Assembly: GCA_030015575.1 (NCBI GenBank) | Contig: JASDDO010000016.1 | Span: forward strand, 105,481,241-105,545,240 | Reading direction: 5' to 3' | From: Agapanthus africanus | Lineage: Eukaryota; Streptophyta; Magnoliopsida; Asparagales; Amaryllidaceae | DNA length: 64,000 nucleotides | In this document: positions 47,031-58,610 of the stretch, one piece after another | How positions within the stretch are numbered: position 1 is the stretch's first letter | How the letters are laid out: every line of letters begins with the position of its first letter | The notes under the pieces: model-generated | What the model saw: the letters and a program-made list of their open reading frames with translations, nothing else | What the model was told of the DNA's origin: nothing | The model's database searches: none | Made by a program: the position numbers and the translations under genes

Positions 47031-47320
47031 CTGGAAACCATCCCAAACCAACCCCTGACCCCGTGAAATACGGATAAGGGTGACCGCACCCAGCACTTGT
47101 GGGTCCTCACGACCTGCAAGGAAGAAAACTCTCTTGTGAGATCCTTACGACTCCCAAGGGAAAACCCGCTTAAGAATCCTCACGATTCTTAAGAAAAACT
47201 TACACCTACAGGATCCTCTCGACCTGTAGGGAGAAAAACTCTTTATGAGACCCTCACGGCTCATAAAGCTCAAAAGTCTTAGGAGGCAGATCTTAACCCT
47301 GAATCCTAAGCTATCGCTGC
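47031..47320 (+). repeat. Element C hairpin array before the antisense gene
   Basis: Same position as element A 7970-8200. CTTAAGAAT 47169-47177 pairs with ATTCTTAAG 47185-47193, CCTACAGG 47205-47212 with CCTGTAGG 47223-47230, and CTTAGG 47278-47283 with CCTAAG 47305-47310. Element A has CCTACAAG/CTTGTAGG in a homologous hairpin, a double compensatory difference. Confidence 0.82.
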
Positions 47321-47400
47321 CCGGCAAGGAGACCTAGATAAATTGTCCGCAGAATACATTCAATAAAAAGGAGGCACACCATTGAGAAGAAAAATATGTC

Positions 47401-47406
47401 TTTATT
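47401..47406 (-). promoter_or_regulatory. Poly(A) signal of the element C antisense gene
   Basis: AATAAA on the minus strand in TATGAATAAAGA, about 100 bases past the stop codon at 47507, matching the position in element A. Confidence 0.6.
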
Positions 47407-47506
47407 CATAAACCAAAATGGGTACAAAGTACAATTCATGAAAGAACAAAAAGAAAATACTCTCATTCAGGAGTATGTACAAGAAGAAAGGAAAAGATAC
47501 AAGTTT

Positions 47507-48830
47507 TCAAGCCGGCGGGCGATTTAGCAATTTTGCTAGCTCGTCCTGCTTTTGCTGGGCCACGGCTTCATGATTCAGGATCGCCAGAAGATGGGCCTTC
47601 GCCAGAGCCTGCTGGGCCTGATACGAGGCGAGCCGGCCTTCGAGCTCTTTCTCAGTGACCTTGTGAGCCTCGACCCTTTCACGAGTAAACACGGCAGCTT
47701 TATCAAGAGCCACCACCTCTCTGATAGACTCTTGAAGTACCCGCCAGAGTTCATATGCTTTATTGGCTTTGGCTGTGAGGCTGGTTTGAAGCTCGCTCAA
47801 TGCTTTAGAGGCCAGCTCCCATCTCCAAGAATTTGCAGCCGAACCTCATCTCGCACGACACCAAGTTCGCCGCACATCGCTCTATCAGACCACGCAAGCC
47901 CGCTTTCGCAGCCGCAGCCTTTGAAATAGGACATGTACGCTCGAGACCATATATACAAGCCTCCCTTCGATGACAATACTCGATCTAAAACCAGCACGAA
48001 TCACCCGGTATGGGAGATAACAAGGAAAGTTTCTAATCTATATCCTATCAGGCGCGTATTTGCATCTGTACGAATGTTTAAAAGGAAATGTTACCCGAGG
48101 CACTGATGTGCATGCAACGTAACGATGGTGCTCGCAATTAAAGAAAATTCCCATAAAAAAAAGGCAGCTCATTTACGCAAGTAAGATACACGTACGACTA
48201 TCTGACAAAACATGAAAATTCAACAGAAAGCATGCAAACCTCCAATGATAAAAGGAGTACATTGATTCAAACATACTACACTACCGGGAAAAGATCACCA
48301 AACAAGGGATCAGAAATGCAAGGGTTAACAAAGCAAAACACAAAATTCTCCAGTTCCCTCTCCGCCCTCTCCAGCACGTCAAAACGACGGTTTTCGTGAG
48401 GAGTCACTCCCCATCGGTTGGAGCCGTGCTCATTAGCGAAAGCAGACATGACGGCCCGACGGGCTCTTATCTGACTCAGTATATGAACTGAGTGATCTTT
48501 CAGAGCTTGAGTGATTAGACAAGCCTCATGAAAGCACTCAAGCTTGTCCTCCACCGCGCCAAGGATCGCCGAAGTCATCTCCGCCGGATGAGGGGGTATA
48601 TCGGCAAGCATAGACAGGAGGATCATCCGGAGCCAAATGGAGCCCATGGGAAGAGGAGAGCCCCGATGAGTCAGTACCTCGTACATCACCGTGTCACATT
48701 GAGCGTCGTGGAGAAGGGGATCTGCCAGCCGCGCAGCGAAGCGAGGGATTATCTCCTCAATGGGCACCTCCCATGGTTGCCGGCGAGCATGGGGACGGTT
48801 GCAAGCCATGGCGATTGATCGGGTTCTCAA
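47507..48830 (-). CDS. Antisense gene of element C, unknown function, at least two exons
   Basis: The 5' exon is open from 48830, but ATG 48809 in the context GCCATGGCT is the better start (MACNRPHARRQPWEVPIEE). It is a compact alpha-helical-looking 177-184 residue stretch ending near 48276. The 3' part (47800-47507) is a probable coiled coil ending LAKLLNRPPA, faintly like the end of the element A antisense protein (LVNLLKTLPPQ). Between them, 47997-47797 is open in another frame. A splice or a frameshift must join them, and I could not fix the intron. It does not contain the plant mobile domain. I do not recognise the family. Possible TATA boxes lie at about 48893-48902 and 49215-49225. Confidence 0.55.
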
Positions 48831-49324
48831 AGATGATCACCTTAAGGTATAAATGGGTTTCTCTGTGAGGAAAAGAGGTAAGGCATGGGTTCAGGTTATA
48901 AAGGGGAGCATTTAATGCTATGCACAAAAAATGTTGTGCATGGTGGGACTATTCTCAAAGCCCGGAAAGAAGGGGAGAGTGTTGGAAATGAAATCCAATG
49001 ATGCATTGGAATCAGATCAGGGAAATGAAACGTCCCCCATAAAGAAGAGCCCTGCATGCGCAACACGTGAGCACTAGCCTTTGATTGGGAGATAAAGCGG
49101 CACTGCACAGACACAACAGAGAACTAAGCTCTGGAAAGGAGAATTAAATTTTCAGAAAGAAAAGTATGCAAGGAGGAAGATGAGCAAAATGGAGGCGCTT
49201 CTGAAAAGACATGGGCATTTATAGGATGAGATGGAAAACGTTTCATCTATCCTACTCACAAGGCAGATCCGACGGTCAAAAAAGTGACAGCGTCGCACTC
49301 ACGTGCGGACACGTGAGAGCAACG
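48831..49324 (-). promoter_or_regulatory. Upstream region of the element C antisense gene with TATA and G-box pair
   Basis: On the minus strand, CTATAAATGCC lies at about 49215-49225 and CACGTG at 49300-49305 and 49310-49315, ten bases apart. A nearer TTTATAACC lies at about 48895. No other gene is seen here. Confidence 0.5.
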
Positions 49325-49337
49325 CTGTGGGGGCATT
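49325..49337 (+). other. Polypurine tract of element C
   Basis: CTGTGGGGGCATT just before the TG of the 3' LTR; compare 14186-14198. Confidence 0.7.
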
Positions 49338-50354
49338 TGTTCCCTGATTAAAAATCAGGAAAAGATTAAGAAGAAGCATCACGTGCTCACACGTGACCAG
49401 CGGTCACGTGTTGGCATGTGATGGTTAAAGCAGCGGCCAGAGAATAGAGCGCAGAAGAAGAGAAGCCCATTCCAGGGGTCACGTGCCTACACATGACCAG
49501 GGGTCACGTGGCCATACGTGACCGGCTTTAAAAGCCTTATTCTCCCTCAGAATTAAATTCTGAGGGAAGATCTTTCAAATCTTTCCAAAATGAAAAAGGA
49601 TTATCTGAAACCATTGGATTAAAAATCTAAAGGCGATTAAATATCACCAATTTATGGAAAAATCTTGGACTTGGAAAGATTTCCCCTTAAATCTCACCGA
49701 AATAACAAAGAGATATCTTTGGATTTAAAATCCAATGGTGAATAAAATTCACCTAATAATCTAAAAGCCCAGATTAATGATAAACATAAATCAAATCTCT
49801 CAATAAGCAAGTCAAATCTTTCAATGAAAGATTCACTAAAACTGATTGATTCTTTTCCTTCTCCTATAAATAGGAGCCAAAAGAGAGAGTTTAAGAGGAC
49901 CTTTGGACCTTTTCTTTTGATACACAGAGAGAGAGATATAGAGCCTTTGATTCTCCGCAAAAGAAAAACCTTAGGTAAGAAAAGAAAAGGGAGGCTCAAA
50001 AAGAGAATTTAATTCTCAAAAGAGTTTAACTCTTATATAAAGAAAAGAACTTAGTTCTTTCTCTGGTAGAGAATCTGTAAAGTGCACATCTCTCCATGAA
50101 TTGAGAATTTAATTCTCATTGGGTTGAGATCCTGCCATGCTGATCTAAAACACAGAGGAGGAACTGAGTTTTGAGAATTTAATTCTCACAAAATGATAGG
50201 AATTCAATTCCTTTGAGATAAAATAAGGGTTTAACCCTATATTATAGGAATTCAATTCCTTCAAAATGAACAGAACTAGGGTTTAACCCTAATTGAGAAC
50301 ATAATTCTCTCAAACTCACAGGAATTTAATTCCTTTAAGAAAAGAAATTAGGGT
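49338..50354 (+). mobile_element. 3' LTR of element C, cut short
   Basis: TGTTCCCTGATT onward follows the 5' LTR of C nearly base for base (G-box pairs, TATA at 49863-49873, GAATT-T-AATTC words) except for the duplicated first 115 bases. The match ends at AGGGT 50354 where element D's LTR starts. Confidence 0.85.
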
Positions 50355-53300
50355 TGTTCCCGCCAAAAATTTCTGCGCGAAAGAGCCCAAGGTATCTAAT
50401 GGCAGTGATACGCTTAAGAAAATGCGAACCAGTATCTTCCGGGCTGTTTTTTGATAAACTCCAGAATAAGAAACAGATAAATTCTGATGGTATTGGAAGC
50501 ATCTCGAATAACCCTTCGATTTGATATATTATGGGCCTCATAATTCATCCGGAATTAAAAGTTATGAGGCATCACGTGTCCACACGTGATGGACCTTTAA
50601 GAACCCGCTGGAGGAGTTAAAAGTTATAATAAAAACTCAGAAAAGACCCCAATGGGGCATCACATGCTCACACATGACCATGGGTCACATGCAGACACGT
50701 GATGGGCTCTTAAGGCCTCTAAAATAATGAATAGAATTAAATTCTAAAATCTGTTCCCTGATTAAAAATCAGAAGTAACCTCAATGAGGTATCACGTGCT
50801 CACATGTTTTAACCATCACGTGTTGACACGTGATGGTTAAAACAACAACATAAACAAGCGATTGTTAAAGGAACCAATTTGGGGGTCACGTGCACACACG
50901 TGACCAAGGGTCACGTGCCAGCACGTGACAGGCTTTGAAAGCCTTACAGTTTAATAGAATTAAAATTCTAAATTTCTCTAAAATCTTTCGAAATAGAATT
51001 AAAATTCTAAATCTCTCTAAATATTTCCAAATGGAAAAGGATTATGGGGACCGTTGGATTAAAAATCCAATGGTGATTAAAGATCACCAATTTATGGAAA
51101 GATTTGATACAAGAAAAGATTTCCCTAAAATCTCACCGAAAATAACAAACAGAATATCTTTGGATTTAAAATCCAACGGTGAATAAAATTCACTGAATGA
51201 TCTAAAGGATCATATTAATTATAAAATCAAATCAAATCTTTCAATAAGAGATTTGCTAAACAAATTGATTCTCTTCCTTCTCCTATAAATAGGAGCCAAG
51301 AAAAGAAGAGAAGGGGACCTTTTGGGGAGAGAAAAACAGAGAGAGGAGAATTTAATTCTCAAGAGGGAAGAAAAGAAAAGAGAATTTAATTCTCAACATA
51401 GAAAACCCTAGGTGAGAAAAGGGAAAAAGATCAACTTCAAACAGAGAATTTAATTCTCAAAATCCAAGAGTTTAACTCTTATACAAAAAAGAACTTAGTT
51501 CTTCTTCTGGTTGAAGATCAGCACAGAGCACATCTCCCCATATGTTGAGAATTTAATTCTCATCCGGTCGAGATCCTGCCATGCAGATCCTAAACATAGA
51601 AGGGGAATTGAGTTTTGAGAATTTAATTCTCCTAAAACAAAACTAGGGTTTAACCCTAATCAAGAATTTAATTCTTTTACATATCTGGGAATTTAATTCC
51701 TTTGAAAAGAAATCAGGGTTTTATCCTAAATAAGAATTTAATTCTTTCACAATAGGAATTTAATTCCTCCAAAATCATAATTAGGGTTTAACCCTACATT
51801 CTTAAAAGATCTCTGTTCATGAAAAGAACTAGAGTCACGTGCCCCCACGTGACCCTTGAAAAGATCCCTGAAGAAAAGAAGCTTTGAGGCAATGCCTCAC
51901 GTGCTCCCACGTGACTCCCAAAATGCAGAAAGAAAAAACAAAAGAAAAGAAGCTTTGGGCGCTCTCACGTGTCCCCACGTGACCCCTCAGCAAGTGCTGT
52001 AATTATCGATGCATAAATCCCTATCACGTGCCAACACGTGATGCTCTAAAATAAAGATGAAAAGTGTTTAACACTTATTCGCAGATTTAAGGATAAAACA
52101 AAGGATATCTGGCTCCACATTCAGGGCGCCCTCATGTGTCACCACGTGACCCCTAATGAGCATTCTAACAGACCAGAGTGGGGGCCTCCATCACGTGCTT
52201 ACACGTGATGGCCGGTAGAACTAAAAGAGTTAAACACTGATCTGTAGAATAAAATAAGGGAAATCAGGGCGCTCTCACGTGTCCACACGTGACCCCTCTC
52301 TCCTTAGTGTTTAACACTAATCTGAAGATTTTGTTCCCAGTGTTTAACATTGATTTGCTTTAGTGTTTAACACTAATTTGAAATCTCTGATTACCAGTGT
52401 TTAATACTGATTTGCTTTAGTGTTTAACACTAATTTGAAAGCCCTGTTGCTAGTGTTTAACACCGATTATATTTTAGTGTTTTAACACTAACTTGTTAAT
52501 CTTATTCCCAGTGTTCAACATTGTTGATCTCTAGTGTTTAACACTAGCTTTAGCCCAATTGGCTAAGTTTCTAGAGGCAAAGCCTCTCCTTCAATGGACC
52601 AACAGAGAGACAATATTTAAAACACAACTGGACTTAGCCCAAACTGGACATAAGTCCTCAAATCATCTTGAACTGAGCACATCTGCTCTTTCAACCAACT
52701 CATTGGTTCAAGGGTACATCTCTGAACTCCTCTGATATTTGTCGTTGTAATCCTTCAACGTCGTCAGAGAGGTGATGGGTCCCGACGGCCATACATTCAA
52801 TGGACCACTATGTCACTAAACTGGAACAATAGAGCCCCCAAATGCTCTTTTGTCGGATCTAAACAATCCCGTTAAGTAGATCTTAGTCCCAAACTGGACT
52901 AACGTATCCTTAACAACCGTTTAAGTTGATCTTACCTCAAATATAGCTAACGTATCCTTAAACCTTTAAACAGACTTTAGTCCCAAATTGGACTATAAAT
53001 CCCCCAATCAACTTTGGTTCAAGGGTACATCTCTGAACTCCTCTGACACCTGTCGTTGTAATCCTTCAACGTCGTCAGAGAGGTGACGGGTCCCGACGAC
53101 CATACATTCAATGGACCACTATGTCCCTAAACTGGAACAATAGAGCCCAAACGCTCTTTTGTCGGATCTAAACGATCCCGTTAAGTTGATCTTAGTCCAA
53201 ATCAGACTAACGTATCCTTAACAAATGTTTAAGTTGATCTTAGCCTCAAAAATGGCTAACGTATCCTTAAACCAAAACCCCCAAAACCAAATCTAAAAAA

Positions 53301-53685
53301 TACGGATTTGGACTAATCCACGCCCTACGGGCGACAACATAACTTAGTCTCCGTATACAATCCACGGGCAACCAAACACAAAACAAACACCCACGACACG
53401 AAGTGACCAGCTGGAGAAGGAGAAAGTTGTTACCGCGATGCGGTAGCTTAATTAACTGCAGGGGCTTGCGCCTGCAGGGAAAAGCGTCCCCACAATCAAA
53501 AACCCCTCAAGCGAGGGGGAATCTGATGAAGTCTGCTACATCGGCCGCATCCGTCTAAACCTCCGATACACGGTGCCATAAATCAACTTGGCATCTTCGG
53601 AGAGGTGGACGGATACCACCAAATAGCATCTGCCCTGAATCTCAGGCAAGACGTCCATGTCTCGGCCGCCGTTCGGAGGGGAACA
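50355..53685 (+). mobile_element. 5' LTR of Tat element D (about 3.3 kb)
   Basis: It starts TGTTCCCGCC and ends GGGGAACA (53685). A second TGTTCCCTGATT at 50752 is either an internal unit, as in LTR C, or the true start. G-box pairs, TTTAA-centred words, AGTGTT-T-AACACT words (about 52300-52560), TATA (51283-51291) and two R-U5 hairpins (CTCTGA 53041-53046 with TCAGAG 53075-53080) are present. Confidence 0.82.
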
Positions 53686-53690
53686 GATTC

Positions 53691-53708
53691 TGGCACGCCT
53701 GGTGGGAC
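53691..53708 (+). other. Primer binding site of element D
   Basis: TGGCACGCCTGGTGGGAC, one base different from B and C, five bases past the LTR end. Confidence 0.8.
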
Positions 53709-53835
53709 CTTTTCCTCTTTCCACTCCACACTTCGTATGTCGTCTTCGCGAACAAATCGCGGTTTGTTAATGGTTGCCTTTGGGTTTCAAGTTACTATGA
53801 TTTGGACTTTTGCCTGGCATAGAAATCAAACATCA

Positions 53836-54850
53836 ATGGCATCCAACTGCTCGAGCTGCTCGAAATACAAGTGCAACCGACGCTCCGCCTCACCTGGAGG
53901 TGTAGCCTATGGGCCTCAAGCGGCCTCCATCCTTGCCATGCCGGTGGAACAAGTGACTCAGGCTACCACCGGTCTGTTTTTCGAGACCATGCTCCCACCA
54001 GCAAGCTTCACCATTCCAGTGCCCGCACCGGAAGAGCAAAAGAAGTCGGTCTTCGATTGGGTCACTGCTACAACGGCCCCTTTCAATGGGTCGTCCAATA
54101 TCAAGCCGGCAGCCTCTTTCTTTACCAGGCTGAACCAGAACTCCGATGGGCCCACCAAGAAGCCCATGAACCCTGAAGGGGCCGTCCCGAGGAAGATAGC
54201 CACCTCTGCTCCCAAAATCGTCAAGGCTGTTTCTCCTGCCGAAGGGTCGGTTTTCACAAGACTGACTATTTCTGCTCCCGTTCTAGGCGAAGTCCTCAAA
54301 GCTGCCTCCCCTGCTCAGAGGTCTGTCTTTGACAGATTAGACATTGCTTCTCAACGGATGTCAGTCTTCGACAGGATAGCACTAATAACAGTCTCTCCTC
54401 AAAGCATGGGGCATGACGAAGTCTCCCCTATGGCCAAAACAACTCCATCCGCACGACACGCTCGACGTCGCCAATGGCGCCGAGTAAGGAAGGCTGGGGG
54501 AAACTCCCCCTCTGGATTTACTCCACCAGCTCCAACGGTGGGGATCGATGTTGTTGTTCCAACCGGGAACAGCTTTGAGCTGCTGAACAGGGTGCGCAAA
54601 AACTCGCCTATTGCCGTATTGAAAAGATCTCCTACACCTGTGGAAAATGCCCCAAAGGTGGAGCTGGAGCATCCCCCTCAACGGCTGTCCGCTAAAATTT
54701 ACAAGGTCTGGCGTCAAGTCCAAGACTCCGTAATGGATCAAGACTATCTCCGCCGACAGAAAAAGATGAAGGTTCGGCAGGAGAAGGACTACTCTGTCAA
54801 GCCGGAAAAAGCAACAGCTGGCTGGGTGCCCACTGCAACGGCTTCCTCAG
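53836..54850 (+). pseudogene. Tat element D gag, N-terminal part
   Basis: It starts at ATG 53836 (MASNCSSCSKYKCN), in the same place as in B and C. The SVF-x-RL type motif occurs about five times (SVFDWV, SFFTRL, SVFTRL, SVFDRL, SVFDRI) before the basic RRRQWRRVRK block and the KIYKVWRQVQDSV motif. At 54850 the frame passes into Athila sequence read backwards. The gag core is missing here and resumes only in part at 60347. Confidence 0.87.
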
Positions 54851-54851
54851 C

Positions 54852-57482
54852 GAAGATTTCCTCAAAAGTTCCATCAATACCCTGATGAATAATGTCATCA
54901 CAAAGTGCGGGGTGATCTTCAGACTCTAAGAACAGTTCATAATCCGTGTTAATTGTTGACCCGGACATCTCGGTGGAAGAGTCCGTATGTATATGATACA
55001 TAGTTGGGTCAAACAATAACGTATGAAAAGAGTCAAGATCGGTATTATGAGGATCATCAAATTCGCTGCTGTCGACATCCATTAAGTCGACAGAACAGAC
55101 CTGAGCAGTAGGTTCGGAGGGTACACTTCCCAACTTGTAAATGTTCAGCTCTATTGACCTATTCCCGAAGGATAGGGTCATAGAACCATTACGACAGTTG
55201 ATGATAGCGTTGGAAGTGGCCAAAAAGGGGCGACCTAAAATCACAGGAATTTGATTCCGTGGGTTCGCTACAGGCTGTGTATCAAGTACAATAAAATACA
55301 CAGGGAATACGAATTCCCCGATATTTATTAACACATCCTCTAGTTCACCCCTAGGTTTGGTGATTGATCGGTCAGCCATTTGGAGAGTGCAATGGGCTGG
55401 TTTTAACTCTCCGATCCCTAGTTGCTCATAGACTGAGAAAGAAAGCAGGTTAACACTTGCGCCAAGGTCTAAAAGAGCACGGTTGATGTGTTTATCCCCA
55501 ATAGAAATCGATATCGTAGGACATCCTGGGTCCTTACGTTTCTTTGGTAGCTGAGGGATAAAAGCAGTGCTAATGTTATTGGACATGAAGACCTTCTTTG
55601 GCACTTGAGTCTTCCTCTTCCTAGTGCACAAGTCCTTAAGGATTTTCGCATAAGCGGGGACTTGTTGAATCGCATCTAGGAGAGGGATGTTGATGTTAAC
55701 TTGCTTAAACATGTCCATAATCTTCTCCATATGTGGACTCGATGTGTTAGCCCTTAACCGATTAGGATAAAGTGCTTTAGCAATAAGCGCTGGGTCCATC
55801 ATAGGAGAAGGAAGTGTGTGTGGACCTGATCCCGAAATAGAAGTGGGGATCGTCTGTGGAGGAGTAGAAGAGGTGGGCTGAGGTGTCGAGCCTAGAGGGA
55901 AATGGAGAATAGGCTCACGAGAAGGCGATGGGGTAGAAGAACAAGAATCAGAAGCAGAAGCGTGTGTGTGAGGAAAGGTCTCAGCCGGGGTGTTGATAGG
56001 ATTTTCAATATCATCAACTTCTTCCCCAACATGGTTATCCAGCACTCTCCCAGATCTCAACGTGGTGATTGCATTCACATGATGTGAATAGCCAGGATTG
56101 GGTAAAGGTTGAGCTGGGAGTTTCCCTTTTTCTCTCGCACTCATTTCGGCCTTAAGTTGTGCAATCTCAGCTTCCATCGTTTTGATACTCTCAGCTTGGG
56201 ACGCTGAGTTTTTCTTTATCTCACCAACGGAAGACCTAACCTCGGCCGACACATCCATGAAATTTGACAGGAGTGATTTCATGGGTTGAGCGAATTGAGA
56301 GAATTCGTCAGAACAGGTCGACTGCATAGGATTAGAAGGTGCAGGAGTGTTGACCTGGTTTTGAAAATTTTGTGACTGGTAGGGGTGCTGGGTGAGTTGA
56401 AGTGGTTGCTGTTGTGGTGGAGGGACCCGTTGGAATTGATTAGGGTTTGGAACCGTGTTTTGGGATTGGTTCCAAGCAAAATTCGGGTGATTCCTCCAAC
56501 CCTGATTATATGTGGAAGAAAAAGGGTCGTTTCCAGGTCTTTGAAATGCGGCATTGGTATGCTCGAGACCTCGAAACTGAGAGTTTAATGGGCATTCTTC
56601 CGTTAAGTGAGAAGGATCAGAACAGTACCCACAAACAGTTTTGGGGAGCGACATTGGGTTCAGGGAGGCTGCTAGGAATTTGTGTTCCATAGCGTCGAGC
56701 TTCTTTTGCATTGCTGCCATCTCAGCACGAACACCTATGGACACGTCTATTTGGTGTACGCCACCCCTACTCGATGGCTGGGTTCCACTCTCCAACTGTA
56801 ATGACTTTTCAGCGAACTCTTCTAAAAATTTCCATGCTTCCCCATCATCCTTGGTCATAAAGGTGCCTTGACACATGTTTTCAAGGTTTTGTTTAGTGGT
56901 AGGGTTACTGCCCTCATACATGATTCGGCAAAGTTCCCATCTCGGGATGCCGTGATGTGGGCATTGAACCAAAAGATCCTTGAATCGTTCAAAGCATTTA
57001 GAGAATGGTTCTGCCGGAAGCTGGGAGAATTGATATAGTTCGCTACGGATTCGAGCTGTCTTTTGCATAGGGTAGAATTTCTTAAGGAATGCCGCAATGA
57101 ATTCTTCCCAATTCGTGATGGAGTGTGCGGTGGTGTTATGCAGCCACTTCTCGACTATATCGCACAAGGTAAATGGAAGAAGTCGTAGACGCATGGCATC
57201 CACAGAAAGTTGTGATGTACCCATCATTGCGCATAAGTTTTCAAATTTGGTAATAAAAACGTAAGCGTCTTCAGTCTCGAGACCGTGGAATTTAGGTAGA
57301 AGGTTGATGTACTGGGGCTTAATCTCAAAATTATCCCCGTTGGCTGGTGGAATGGATAAGCAGGTCGAGAGAAGACCTCGCAAAGTGTAGCACCTCTCTT
57401 GGAGAGAGATGCGGGGAGGATTCTGCGCACCAACGGACGGCGGCAGAGTAGCGGTAAAGAGGTTTGATGGAGACTGATCCAT
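54852..57482 (-). pseudogene. Athila gag-protease, open but 3'-truncated
   Basis: From ATG 57482 (MDQSPSNLF). It holds the Athila gag core (INLLPKFHGLETEDAY, VEKWLHNTTAHSITNWEEF, FLKKFYPMQKTARIR, MCQGTFMTKDDGEAWKF), a zinc-knuckle-like CGYCSDPSHLTEEC (C-x2-C-x4-H-x4-C), a Pro/Ser/Thr-rich stretch, then the protease with LGASVNLLSFSVYEQLG and VILGRPFLATS. Protease catalytic Asp would be in DLGAS. The last residues of the open frame are element D gag in reverse. About 880 codons are open without a stop, so truncation seems recent. Confidence 0.92.
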
Positions 57483-58588
57483 CGGTGTGGGTGTGGTGGG
57501 GGGTAAAAGAAAGGTAAATGGAGAAATACCGACTTCGGAGTCGATCGAGGGGACGCGGACAAGACGGGCACTAGAATCCCGTGTCCAGCCTATCTTGCAC
57601 TAAAAGGGGTTAGTACAAGTGGCAGCGTGATTTATAATTAGGGGAATGAATGAATGCGGTGTTTGTTTTGAAAAATGATACAGATTTTGAAAAGATGATG
57701 CGATCACAACAAATGCAACAAGCAACCCTAAAATTTATGGTCACCTAGGTCAAAGCTCTAGACCGCTCCTAACTTCCAAAAGACAAGTCCCAGGATAAAA
57801 TCCTCCACTGCCTCTTTGTCCCCCTGTGGCCAGGTAAGTGCCAGGTAAGTGGGAAGGTACTCCACTACGTAAGTAGTGGGCCTAATTAATAACCACTAGC
57901 CTTCGACACACTTGCCTTAAACACCACAAGAAAACGCGGATAAACAATGAATTACCCACGGCCTTCTTCTGTCCTAGGTGAGCACGACGGTCCTTAGAGT
58001 CATCTCTAGATATTTTTTAATTAATGAGGATAATGCGGATGCAAGTTTGTGATTTTTTTTGGGGCCTAGGAAGGGTAATGAACTCCCCACCTAATCTGGA
58101 TTTGGTCGTGCCCCTTAGTGTCCGTATTAATTATGCAAACAACCACAAAATCAAAAACAAGCACAATTTATTTTGCTTTTTGCGGCGCTGCGATTTTTGC
58201 AAAGAAGCCTGCAACAAATTGTTAATTGGAGCAGATTTTAGGAAGGAGATAAGAAAGATAGAAGTTACCTGCTGAAAATTTTCCAGAGAAGCCTTCAAGA
58301 AGCCGCGATTGTCGCCTTATGCCGCGGTTCCACCGCGGTTGTCGCCTTATGCCGCGGTTCCGCCGCGCCTTGAGCTCCTCTCTGCACCAAATTTTACCAG
58401 AGCACTCCTGATCACTTCCCTAGCTCTCTGGAATTCTCCAAATATTTTTCCAATTGCACAGCAAGCTCCAGATTTCCTTGCAATGAACCACAACAACTCG
58501 TTTAGTGTTTTGCGTGGGTTTTGATCTAAAAATATTGATGGAATAAACTTTTCAACTCAAATTTCAAAAAATGAACAAATAGCACACG
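57483..58588 (-). other. Athila 5' leader, non-coding
   Basis: About 1.1 kb between primer site and gag without a supported gene. A 29-bp direct repeat containing CGCGGTTGTCGCC lies at about 58306-58372. Confidence 0.7.
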
Positions 58589-58607
58589 ATCCCCGGCAAC
58601 GGCGCCA
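58589..58607 (-). other. Athila primer binding site
   Basis: The minus strand reads TGGCGCCGTTGCCGGGGAT, the sequence typical of Athila, generally ascribed to tRNA-Asp. It lies three bases past the LTR end. Confidence 0.92.
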
Positions 58608-58610
58608 TTT

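Larger units (their letters stand above)
27540..50354 (+). mobile_element. Tat element C, nearly full length with nested insertions
   Basis: 5' LTR, primer site, gag, protease, RT, RNase H, integrase, long 3' region, antisense gene, polypurine tract and 3' LTR lie in order on the plus strand. The 3' LTR start (49338) is nearly identical to the 5' LTR by eye, which identifies the pair; it is cut at 50354 where element D begins. A 3.27-kb solo LTR sits inside. Without it the element is about 19.5 kb, very large for Ty3/gypsy but normal for Tat/Ogre. Confidence 0.88.
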
